NCBI GenBank assembly: GCA_021234155.1
Contig: JAJEKV010000030.1
Span: forward strand, 14,996,003 to 15,060,002
Direction: 5' to 3'
Length of the DNA: 64,000 nt
Source of the DNA: Isoetes taiwanensis
Taxonomy: Eukaryota > Streptophyta > Lycopodiopsida > Isoetales > Isoetaceae
Below, piece by piece: positions 1 through 9,499 of this stretch (positions are counted from its first letter, which is position 1; every line of letters begins with the position of its first letter). The notes under the pieces are model-generated. The model was not told the origin of the DNA. It saw only the letters and a program-made list of their open reading frames with translations, and did no database searches. Made by a program: the position numbers and the translations under genes.

Positions 1-409
1 TGGTTAAAATTTCGGTTTTGCTTCTTGTGGTAATATTTGACATTTTACTATCAGCTCCCATCATCGGTCTTGTTAGAGAAAAGCAAAACTCACCTTTTAT
101 GAAGGACCAAAACTCATCTTTTATTTGAAAAATCTAGTGCAAAAAATCTTTGTAGAAGAATTGGGAGAGCACTGTAATCAGTTCACTTGCCTTCTGTGCA
201 TTTTGGTAATTTTCCAAATAATATTTCTACAGGAGTACGTTGAGCAAGGGCATCCCATTAAGTTTTGAAAAACTCGGGCATTTTACAAGATACAGCAAAA
301 CATGATTTTGGGTGGCATTTCCCTTTAAGGTAAGGTTATCGGTTTGGCCGAGGCCGATAACCACCTTATCGGTCTTATATGGATGGAATAGTACTGATAA
401 CTAGTTATC
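1..409. other. Flank left of the CACTA element; no gene seen
   Basis: AT-rich sequence with no convincing coding region. Short repeats of the words TTATCGG and CCGATAA occur between 335 and 375 and make small inverted pairs. Nothing else can be supported. Confidence 0.5.
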
Positions 410-837
410 CACTACAAGAGGATGGGGGTATAGTGTCAACCCTTGTGACAAGTCCTAGGTGTAGTGACAAATTTGTGTCGAATGCTACTATCTTGACACA
501 AAGTGCTTGTGTTGTGTCAAAATTGTGTCTTCTGCATAGTGTCAAATATTTCATCAAAGCAATGACCTCCTTTTGTCAACTTTCTATCTCATATTAAGTA
601 GGTTTTTGCAACAACTTTTGAACATTATTTAAGCTAAGTTGTGCCAACTTTTTCTTAAGACTTATAACAAACGATTATCCAAACTTTCATCTAATATTTT
701 AGCGGAACTTTGAGGAGCAATTTGCCAACTTTATATTGCAATTTAAGTGGGTTGTTGCAACAATTTTTTAACAAATTTATAACTCCATCATTATAACATT
801 TCTATGAGATTTATAACATAATGCCATCCAATTTGTA

Positions 838-976
<139 letters not shown>

Positions 977-1215
977 CATTATTGTCCCTTGTACCCTGAG
1001 GCCCGTGGACTTATGTAGCATGGGCGAGCTCCCTTACGGGTGCTACTAGCACATCATGCTGGTTTACAATGTAACCTTTTCTGAAGGCTTTACTTTTCTC
1101 TATTAATACCGGCACCCCGCTTTGGATCGGCTTCATGGCGTTACGCGGCAGCGTCGTTATCAATCAGCTTTTGGTGGCGTTTTCTGTGGTGTTTATGTTG
1201 CGCCTCTCAGGCGAT

Positions 1216-3540
1216 TCATAACAGAAATCCTTTTTCTTTGTGTACTTCTCGGTGCCTTGCCGTCATTTCCCGTATTGCGTCTGCCAGATCCCTCATTGTT
1301 TCTGGCTTTGTCATCATGGTGTGTACGGGCTGACCCCACCTTATATCTCTGTACTTGTTCATGATGCTTTCATATACCGGGCATTCATTCAGCATATGGT
1401 TTTCATCTTCCACTTCCCCTCTGTCACAAATTCTGCATATCCGATCTTCTCTCTCTATTCCCCGCCACTTGTCCTTTTCAATTCTCAGTTCGTGGCTTCC
1501 CATTCTGAATCTTGCCAGGATATCTTTCCTGGCTTTTCCTATTATGTTATCCTGGTACATCTGTTGCCCTATCTGCTGTCCCGGGTTGAATACTGTCATA
1601 AGCCATGTTGTCTTGGGACCCGTGTGGTTCTGCAGCCAAGCCTGCGTGGCTTTGTTTGTCCACTCGTCCTTCCATTCTCCTTCAGTAATGAGGCTGCTCA
1701 GATTCATCCCCAACTTCCTTGTCCACATTGCTACATCCCTAAACCATCCGTTGCCTTCGATTATGTGGGCTTTCGCTGATTCACTGATCGCGATGCTTGC
1801 TAGCTTATTTGGCTTTCCACCTGCATTGTTCCTTATAAGATATCTGATGGTCCTTTCCCATGCCCTTACTTCCATCGGTTTTTGCCCTGTCTCATATACT
1901 ATAGTTGTTTGTGGTGTATTCGTTCTCAGCTTAAATTCCTGCTTATGCCATTGTCTGTAAATTCCTTCTTGTTTTTCCCATTTTTTCTCTGTCAGACCCG
2001 GCCCCCAAGCCTCTGCCCCATATAGCTGTGTAGTTGCAACTACTGCACTGAACAGATAGCATTTAATTTTCCAGCTTACTATCCTGCTTTTGTTGCAGAA
2101 ATTTTTCATATTGTAATAGCTTCCGATGGCTGTTTGGAATCTTGTATCTGCCCCCTTAGCCCATTTTCCTGTGTCGTGCGCATCGTATCCCAGATACCTG
2201 TATTCTGTTGATTCTTCTAGTTCTGTTCCCAAATATCTAAATGGTTTATGTCTACTTTTGTGGCCGAAAAAGACTATTTTGGTTTTTGCGAGATTAACTG
2301 TCAGCCCTGTCCTTTCGCAAAAATTTTCCAACAGTTTAAGTAACCTGTGCATCCCTTTGTTCTTTATGGCCATCATGCTCATGTCATCTGCATACAGCAT
2401 GATGGGTACTTTGGTGTCCCCTAGAGTAGGTGCGTCTGTGTCCCCTTGCTGTTCTGCTATAAAACCCTGTAGGGCATCTATGTATATCCCAAACAATGTG
2501 GGGGATAGTGGGCACCCCTGTTTGACCCCCGTATCACAATCTATCACTTTCCCTTCTTCTTCCATTTTCGCATATACACTATAGTATAATCTCGCAATTG
2601 CCCCCACCATATCCTTTGGTGCCTGCATATCTATAAGCCTTTGTATTAGTTTTTCCCTCGGAACTGTGTCAAACGCTTTCCTAAAGTCCACAAAGCAGCA
2701 TATTATTTTCTTCCCCTGGTTTCTATTCTGTTCTACTAGTACCCTGAGGGTCACTAAGTGGTCTGTCGTTGAGTGATCCGGCCTGAACCCTGCCTGCCCC
2801 TGTGCTCTCTGATTCTCACCCTCTGCCCAATGCTTCAGCTTGTTGTCTAAAACTTTTCCAAACCATTTTGCAAAGATGGAACTCACCATTATAGTTCTGT
2901 AATTTCCAGGTTCTTGTCTGCTCCCTCCCTTGTGTATCATTCTGTTATACGACCATCTGGCTGGTAGTCCTGTGTGTATGATGCCGTTGAAAATATCTGT
3001 CACCTGCTTCACGATTACTGCATCTACACATTTTAATAGTTCCACTGTTAACCCGTATAGGTCTGGGGCTGTGTCAAACGCTTTCCTAAAGTCCACAAAG
3101 CAGCATATTATTTTCTTCCCCTGGTTTCTATTCTGTTCTACTAGTACCCTGAGGGTCACTAAGTGGTCTGTCGTTGAGTGATCCGGCCTGAACCCTGCCT
3201 GCCCCTGTGCTCTCTGATTCTCACCCTCTGCCCAATGCTTCAGCTTGTTGTCTAAAACTTTTCCAAACCATTTTGCAAAGATGGAACTCACCATTATAGT
3301 TCTGTAATTTCCAGGTTCTTGTCTGCTCCCTCCCTTGTGTATCATTCTGTTATACGACCATCTGGCTGGTAGTCCTGTGTGTATGATGCCGTTGAAAATA
3401 TCTGTCACCTGCTTCACGATTACTGCATCTACACATTTTAATAGTTCCACTGTTAACCCGTATAGGTCTGGGGCTTTGTTATTTGCCATTCTATTCAATG
3501 CCGTCATCACTTCCTGTGTATTAAAACACGGCTTGTCCAT
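1216..3540 (-). pseudogene. LINE reverse transcriptase with in-frame internal tandem duplication and C-terminal finger
   Basis: A 774-residue frame. Reverse transcriptase motifs are clear: FVDFRKAFDTVP (motif A), GVKQGCPLSPTLFGIY (motif B), LYADDMSMMA (motif C, catalytic YADD) and YLGYD (thumb region). The C-terminus has CRICDRGEVEDENHMLNECP, a CxxC...HxxxxC zinc finger common in LINEs. A block of 135 residues (APDLYGLTVELL through FRKAFDT) occurs twice in direct tandem, before and overlapping motif A. At DNA level this is an exact-looking 405-bp duplication (2664-3068 and 3069-3473). Duplicating the fingers region should disable the enzyme although the frame stays open. Confidence 0.9.
2664..3473 (-). 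repeat. 405-bp tandem duplication inside the LINE RT
   Basis: Unit 1 is 2664-3068 and unit 2 is 3069-3473. I see no difference between the two copies when reading them side by side. The length is a multiple of three (135 codons), so the reading frame is kept. Identity this high implies a very recent event or a collapsed/expanded assembly or polymerase artefact. Confidence 0.9.
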
Positions 3541-3597
3541 CCCTTGTAATTCTGGTATCGGTGCTGGAGATGTCCCAGTCTTATACAGTTTCTCTAG

Positions 3598-3972
3598 CTA
3601 TCTCTCCCATCCGTCTGTCCCAATATCCTCTTGTGTACTACCATTTTTCTGATTCCCTTGTCCTTTCTCTTGGAACCCTCTCCAGAATTTCCGGGGTTGC
3701 TTTTTCAGGAGTTTAGCCAGTCCCCATTGGTGTTGTATCAGATTTTTGTTTCTCTTTGCTCTCAACATCTTCAGATATACCTTTTTCTCGGTTTGATATG
3801 TCTCCCTCCCTTTATGCTCTCTGACCCTTCTTTTCTGTTCTCTGCATTCATCGTCATACCAACTCGAGGCTTTGAACGCATCTTTCCCTCTTTTTCTTCT
3901 TCTCTTTCCAAAAACCTCAGCTACTTCTCCATTTTCGTCTGCTCTGTGTGCCCCCCAATTCCATTTCCCCAT
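3598..3972 (-). pseudogene. LINE linker between endonuclease and reverse transcriptase
   Basis: 124 residues in the same frame as the endonuclease above and the RT below. It is highly basic (runs such as KRRRKRGKDAFK), with a helical Arg/Lys/Gln-rich middle (KMLRAKRNKNLIQHQWGLAK) of the kind found between the APE and RT domains of LINEs. It ends at a TAG near 3598, and the frame is open again immediately downstream. The upstream TAA and this TAG are the only two interruptions in roughly 4 kb of frame. Confidence 0.75.
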
Positions 3973-3978
3973 TTCTTC

Positions 3979-5181
3979 TTAAACGTATTGCACAAATACA
4001 TCTATTTTCTTCTCTTGGCTTGTATTTTTCAGTTTTCTGTTAATTTCCTCTGTTTCTTGTTGCCTGCCTTTCGGGGTATATTCATCTTCTATAAGTGTAA
4101 GCTGTATGGGTCTGTGGCTCTCCCTTTTGCCGACCGGCCAGTCTAGGAGCATGAATCTCAATACTATCTCCGCTGCAGTGTCATTCATTATCACATAATC
4201 CACTATACTTTTCCCATGTGCATTCTGGCTTGTGTACTTCCCTGACCCCTCCCACTTTTGTACCCCGTTGGTTATAATGACCCCTGTGGTCGAGCATATC
4301 TCGAGTAGTAGCTCTCCCTTGGCATTGACTTCTGCTCTGTCCTCTGTACTCCTGTCCCATTCTTCTGATCTTGTCTTGCTAGTCCATTGTCTATTTGTGT
4401 CTTCCATACTCGTGATTTGTGCCTGCTCCTGCCCTGTTCTGGCGTTCAGATCGCCTATTAGTATCAATGGACCCTGTTCTTTCCATTTCATCATAGTCTC
4501 CCCCAGTTCTAACAGTTCTACTTTATCACTGCTTGGTGGGTAATAGGCTAAAATCAGAATTAATTCTATTTTGTTCTGTAATTGTATATTCAAAACCATG
4601 TATCTCTTATTGACATCAGATTGCAAAATACACACACTTTTTACTACATTTTCTTTAACATAACAGGCTAATCCTGCGCTCCCTCTTCCAATTTTGAAGT
4701 TTTTGTCCTTCCAGCATGTGAATAGTTGGTACCCTTCCTCCTCTGGCAGTCTTTTTATATTGTGCTCCCATGTCTCCACCAGACATATTATATCAGAGCC
4801 GTGTGCCCTTTCCAGCCTCTCCCCATCATCCCAAGGATACCCAGTACAGTTCCAGTACCATATCTTCAGCGTCTTTTCCCTCGGGGTTGCTCTCTCTGGA
4901 TATCCGTGTGTTCTGCTCCGTTTCCCAATCTTCTTGGTCTCCCTCTTGTCTTCATGGTCGGAGTTGGGTTCATATTCCCGGCTCGTGCTGTTCGGTCTAC
5001 GCCGGCCCCTTTTCCCCCTCTTTCTTCCCCTCTGTGCTGACTCATGTCGGGGGCTATTGTTGCCACCACTATGTTCCCGTGTACCTGTATGGAACCCCCA
5101 TGTGGGTTGGTATTCTCCTTTTCCATATCCGTGGTCTTGATCAAGACTCATATCACCCAATATCACCCCAAGAATCAACAT
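3979..5181 (-). pseudogene. LINE N-terminal region and APE-type endonuclease domain
   Basis: This 400-residue stretch is the first part of the LINE polyprotein. Residues 1-100 are basic and rich in Gly, Arg and Lys, as in nucleic-acid-binding leaders. From about residue 103 the APE endonuclease signature follows: WNCTGY, then IICLVETW (catalytic Glu), GDLNARTG (catalytic Asp/Asn), SIVDYVIMN, and ESHRPI where SDHRPI is usual. This enzyme nicks the target DNA to prime reverse transcription. A TAA stop ends the frame, and coding continues in the same frame only two codons later (ATG at 3972), so the stop looks like a point mutation in one long ORF, not a gene boundary. Confidence 0.85.
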
Positions 5182-5194
5182 GCTCAGGGTAGAA

Positions 5195-5800
5195 CGACAA
5201 AGGTAGACCAGCTATCAGAGAGTGATGGTTCAGCATGTTCAACATAGATAAGTTTTCCAGTTTCAAGATCCATCTTGGCATTCAATATTCCATCAGTGAT
5301 GACAAGTTGATCATTAGCTCAGTAGTGAATGCTTTTAGCCTGGCGGAGAAAAGGTCGTCCGACCAGCATTTCATAATCACCTGGATCCTCGCCAACTTTC
5401 TAAACACCAGATTCCAAGGAATTTGAGATCATCAACACTGATATGAAGAATAGGAGTGACGCCCTGAGGTCGCATGATGTGGCCATTAGCAAGCTTGATG
5501 GCATAAGGAGCACAGTATAGTTGAGTTATGCCCAATTATCTCTGAAGTTTATCTGTGATGAGGTTGACAGCACTACCTCCATCAATCTGCACATGATTAA
5601 TTATGAGTAACATAAAGCATAAAGAGAATGGAACTTATGATCAAAGATTTATAATATTATACCTTCCTGCTACAACCAAGGGCAAGCTCGTAATCGTCAT
5701 CTGGAATAACTTGGCCATGGTCTCTAGCTTCGTCCATACGAGCCAACAACCATGCATTATCCATAGCATCTGGAATAGAGTGACCTATTGATCGCCCTGT
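5195..5800 (-). pseudogene. LTR-retrotransposon gag-type aspartic protease fragment, decayed
   Basis: The minus strand translates, with stops and shifts, to IDGGSAVNLITDKLQ near 5585, then APYAIKLANGHIMRPQG and LHISVDDLKFLG, then GRTTFLRQAK and LVITDGILN toward 5200. This is the pattern of the gag-polyprotein aspartic protease of LTR retrotransposons (D-G/S-G-S-A-V-N-L-I active site, later GRPFLR). In front of it (5665-5800) an open stretch reads SIPDAMDNAWLLARMDE and could be joined through a GT...AG interval at about 5590-5664. It sits between the LINE 5' end and the transposase remnant, so it is another nested or captured fragment. Reverse transcriptase is not visible next to it. Confidence 0.6.
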
Positions 5801-5825
5801 TGATCTTGCATTCTCCTTAGCAGTT

Positions 5826-6563
5826 TCATACAAATCCCTCCATGGTGCTCAACTTGCATAAATTATTAAGAACAAATGTGCTTACTGCAAGAAGCATGTC
5901 ATCCCTCAGATTTCGCTCTACTCCATTACCCTGTAATACTTCTGAAGTAATCTCTTTGGGCTCTTCAGTCTCCCACAATTTAGGACCTTCAGGATGGCAT
6001 GCGATAGTGGCATCATTTAGATAAAACAGTGTCTCTTGTACAAGATGGCCTTCAGCCATGTAACCCTCTAGTTTTGCCATTTGACGCACAAAATCTTTGA
6101 GCACCTTCATGTGGCACTCTAGAAAAAACATCCATCTGCTAGGAGCAGGTCCCACCAACCTTATCTCATTTGGAATATGTATCAACAAATGTACCTGTGT
6201 ATATAAGCACATTGTTTATTGTATCTCTAGTTGTTAGAAATAAAATTACATGATTGCATAGAATTTGGTTAGTAGTATCTGTAGGTCAAAAAAACTGGTG
6301 GGAAATTCCTTTTCAATGTCACAAAGCAGTATAATCACTTCCTCCTCCACTTTTGAGATATCGGCCACTTCAATTTCTTTAGAGGATACCCATCTTGCAA
6401 ATTTACCCAATCGGAATATAGTGCTCCTTATTTGTGGGGTCAAGAAGTCCACTTCAATTTCTTTAGAGGATATCCATCTTGCAAATTTACCCAATCGGAA
6501 TATAGTGCTCCTTATTTGTGGGGTCAAGAAGTTCCATATCACACGTGGAAGTATATGCTGCAA
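5826..6563 (-). pseudogene. CACTA transposase C-terminal DUF4218 domain, partial
   Basis: Two minus-strand frames make up one domain. The first (6563-6246) carries LPRVIWNFLTPQIRSTIF and KVEEEVIILLCDIEKEFP followed by TSFFDLQ. The second (6212-5826) continues with LLIHIPNEIRLVGPAPSRWM, then FLECHMKVLKDFVRQ and EGYMAEGHLVQETL. These match the DUF4218 domain found C-terminal to the DDE transposase (Transposase_21) in En/Spm proteins: an ILCxLEKIFPPxFFD block, then LxHL..E..LGGPVxYRWMYPxER and RPEGSIAEGY. The catalytic Transposase_21 domain was not found nearby. The two halves are separated by about 30 bp with stops, or by a short intron. The copy is therefore not an intact transposase. Confidence 0.75.
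6365..6532 (-). repeat. 84-bp tandem duplication inside the DUF4218 remnant
   Basis: Units 6365-6448 and 6449-6532 differ at only a few positions. The unit encodes 28 residues (beginning with the FLTPQIRSTIFRLGKFAR motif), so that peptide appears twice in a row in the predicted product without a frame change. Confidence 0.9.
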
Positions 6564-6719
6564 AGCCCATGTAATATCATTGCATACTTTGCAATATGAT
6601 TTATTACAAAAGATAGAAGTTTAAAAGTCAAAGCATACCTGGAGAAATTTTCCCTACATGCCTCGCCATCCACATTATCCATATGCTCACCATCATTATT
6701 TTTGTCATCACTGGCTTCT

Positions 6720-7276
6720 TCATTTGTTGGAAAAAAATCCATATAACGGTTTTGTGTAATACATCCTCACCAAGAAATGCACTGTGTGATCTAGACGCTT
6801 CATCGAAGGACTACATGGACCACAATGACTAGAATCAATAGTAATTATAGAAAATAAAATGAAGATAAAATTGCAATATATAAAAATTAATGTGAAACCA
6901 AACTTATGCCTATATGAAATAAATACACCACTTACACTATTTTCATTTTGTTCAAGATCATGTCCATCAGGTTGGGTTGGTCGGTTCTGACAAAGACCAA
7001 ATCTTGCTTCATGTTCTTGACGAATCCGATAGGAACGATTAGACTTGCCTTTACATTTGTTGCACCAACAACTACGCGAATGGAGAAAGAAAGCTTTGCT
7101 TGGGCCTCGTCTAGCCCGTTTCCTACTTGGTTGATGAGATTGTGAAGACGATGAAGATGATGACTTTGATAATACCATATCTGATGATGAGGATGATGAC
7201 TTTGTTGATATACGATGTGGCAAGCAAGTGTCCCCCATATTGTCACTGCTTTTGGAGCCCGACATAATTTGTTCAC
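6720..7276 (-). pseudogene. Ser-rich basic N-terminal exon upstream of the transposase remnant, unidentified
   Basis: An ATG at 7265 opens a frame with SSSSSS tracts, a basic patch (RKRARRGPSK) and a small cysteine cluster (CWCNKC). A good splice donor (GTAAGT) follows the codons for LEQNENS at about 6935. It lies 5' of the DUF4218 remnant on the same strand, so it may be the first exon of the CACTA transposase or of an accessory protein. I do not recognise a family. The 6539-6742 stretch between them is open but uninformative. Confidence 0.35.
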
Positions 7277-7319
7277 CTATTCAATCATTTAAATAGAGTT
7301 AAACAGTGATAAACTAATA

Positions 7320-8320
7320 CAAAAAAAAGTAAACTAGACACTAGACACTACAATAGCAAAGATATTTTCTATATTAGCACCATGGGGTAGAAAAGCAAAG
7401 CTATTAGTATATTGGAAGTAAACAATGTTGTTCTGAGAAATACTACCCACAAAAGCGGAAGGATATATTTACAAAAAGTGGCAAGAGATCCTATGGTCAA
7501 TCCACGAGTGGAGATACTCCAATAGGCTAGCACGATGTAGGTTATAAAAAAGAAATGCTGCAAAATTAAATCATATTGGGGTCTCAGATGAGATAAGAAA
7601 TGAAATTGAGAAAAACAGAAAATGACCATAGCCCCATTGGTTCTAAGAATTTAATATAAGATCCCAGTATAGTACAAAATATCATTACCCCAACAATGAA
7701 ATCGAGAAAAAAAGAAAATGATAAAAAAAAAGAGCAACCCAGAGATACATTTTAAACATAAATATGGCATGAGTACTTACTTGGTTCACAGCCAACAGAA
7801 TTGATCTTGATTCATCTTTCTTGAATAGCGCTTGCTTATCTAGGGTTCGTTCACGTTTCCACATGCACGAATGCCACAGCGTGAGCCACTGATGTTTCTC
7901 AAAATGAGTAGGGAATATCCACTAATGTTTTTTCAAAATGACTAGGGAATACCCCATCAGATAATGAAATGAACCTTTCTAACATTCTTGTTGAGTAAGG
8001 TCCCCATGGTGCAAGATATCATTATCCCAAGAATGAAATCGAGAAAAAAATGAAATGGCCCTAGCAGACAATAAATTGACTGTAACATTAGCCATTACAC
8101 ACCATTGGTTCCATTTAACTAAGAAAACAATATTCACATCATGCATAATGAATGTAGATATGTTTCCTTCCATTCGTTCTATAAGGTTCCCAAATTATCC
8201 AATTACTAAGGTTTTGGCAATGGTTTCGCGAGAAAGGGGGGTTTTTGTCTCATTTGTGGATTGTTTCCATGGTCCCAAATTAGACATTTCTTACACGCAT
8301 ATGTTTTTCTATATTTGATT
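7320..8320. other. Non-coding interior of the CACTA element with diverged internal repeats
   Basis: Two segments, about 7560-7710 and 7960-8060, share the string ATCATTA(T)CCCAA(C/G)AATGAAATCGAGAAAA and flanking words, so one looks like a diverged duplicate of the other. The stretch 7775-7860 is also repeated at about 9905-9990 (CACAGCCA(A/G)CAGAAT and TCTTGAATAGCGC shared). No convincing coding region was seen. Confidence 0.45.
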
Positions 8321-8329
8321 TCCGGCTTC

Positions 8330-9100
8330 GCAGGGCATTCTTGGACAGAGACAGAGACAGTGCGATGGAGGTGCAGGGCTCTGTTTTAGTTCTCTTTCGA
8401 TTTCCGCTGTTTCGATTTCGGAGGTGCAGGGTTCTGTTCTAGTTTTGTTTCGATTTAGTTTTCTTTCGATTTTGGCTCATTCACAGAAGACAGAGATTAG
8501 GGCGTAGACAGAAGGCAAAGATTAGGTGAAGATTCGACGAAGATTAGGCGAATATTCGGCATCTTGTTTCACAATCGACAGCAGCAGAGATTCGGCTGCT
8601 TGCTCATCATGCAACAGGGTTTGCGGCTATTGTAGTACTCTTTCTGCTCTTTGTTGCAGTGCTCCTTGTGCTCTTCGGTACATTGCGGTGGTCTTCGTGT
8701 TACGCACCGGTTACGCCTTGCTTGGCCGGCTTAAAACAGGAGGCTACTCCAGCTATGGGTACGCTATGGAGGTCTGCGTAAACCTATGGCTACTGCAGCT
8801 ATGGCTACGCGGTTTCTAGCTATGGCTATGGCTTCGACGGATTGTTCTTATTTGTTCACTTTAACTTCTTATCTGTGCTTCACTCTTCTTTGTTTTTCTC
8901 TGTTCTTATGTGTCCTTTGTGAATGCAATGGTGTTCGTGGATTTTTTTTATGTGTATGGATTGAATTATACCATGTATGTATATACATATAATAGCCGTA
9001 TGGGTGCGCAAGCTTATACGTGGGTCTGATGTGGAAATTGCAGAGCCTTTGATTTGGCATATTCATGGAACTATACCTGGATCCAATGATCCAAAAAAAA
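8330..9100. other. Exon- or UTR-like sequence, unidentified
   Basis: Less AT-rich than its surroundings, with reiterated TTTCGATTT and GGTGCAGGG(C/T)TCTGTT words (8370-8470) and GAAGATTCG-type words (8520-8560). It resembles a plant 5' UTR or first exon but I cannot identify a protein. The end, 9005-9095, belongs to a repeat also present in inverted orientation at 21534-21618. Confidence 0.3.
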
Positions 9101-9116
9101 CAATAAGGAAAGAGCC

Positions 9117-9275
9117 ATAATAAGAGCCATACACACTATTGCTAATGTAAGATCCCTATTATGATTATGATTCAGAAGAATATATTACCCAACAACGATA
9201 ATAAGAGCCATACACACTATTGCTAATGTAAGATCCCTATTATGATTATGATTCAGAATATATTACCCAACAACG
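9117..9275. repeat. 81-bp tandem duplication
   Basis: Units 9117-9197 and 9198-9275 share ATAATAAGAGCCATACACAC and continue alike to ACCCAACAACGAT. The second copy lacks three bases (GAA). Confidence 0.9.
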
Positions 9276-9367
9276 ATTCTAAATATGTAATGCACAGTTG
9301 GTGCGAATTACTGCATTATTCCACTCATTTTAAATGCCATAAATGTTCCTCCACCTGTTCACGGCGG

Positions 9368-9495
9368 CACCGCTCAAGCCTTCTTGATTCTTCCGGAAGC
9401 ATTTCGTTTGCATTTCGTTTGCAGGTAGGGTTTCGCCGCCGCTCAAGCCTTCTTGATTCTTCCGGAAGCATTTCGTTTGCAGGTAGGGTTTCTTA
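9368..9495. repeat. Tandem repeat of about 68 bp, two units plus a distant partial copy
   Basis: The segment CGCTCAAGCCTTCTTGATTC through GCAGGTAGGGTTTC occurs at about 9371-9433 and 9439-9491. The first unit carries an extra 11-bp repeat (TTTCGTTTGCA). A partial copy, TTCCGGAAGCATTTCGTTTG, recurs at about 9644. GCAG|GTAGGGTTTC looks like an exon end with a splice donor, so the unit may come from a gene's first exon. Confidence 0.8.
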
Positions 9496-9499
9496 GCAC

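Larger units (their letters stand above)
977..5192 (-). mobile_element. Near-complete non-LTR retrotransposon (LINE), APE endonuclease + RT + C-terminal zinc finger
   Basis: One reading frame runs on the minus strand from about 5181 to 1216, broken only by two in-frame stops (TAA near 3979 and TAG near 3598). In order it encodes a basic low-complexity N-terminus, an apurinic-endonuclease-like domain, a lysine/arginine-rich linker, a reverse transcriptase and a C-terminal CxxC...HxxxxC finger. The 3' UTR ends in (TATC)n. It lies inside the CACTA element, opposite strand to nothing else of note. Two stops and an internal duplication make it non-autonomous, but the frame is otherwise clean, so it is among the younger insertions here. 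Clade assignment would need a phylogeny. Confidence 0.88.

Noticed and set aside
1122-5247. Numerous plus-strand frames of 70-200 aa over the LINE
   Set aside because: They are antisense shadows of the minus-strand LINE frame, which carries the endonuclease and RT motifs.
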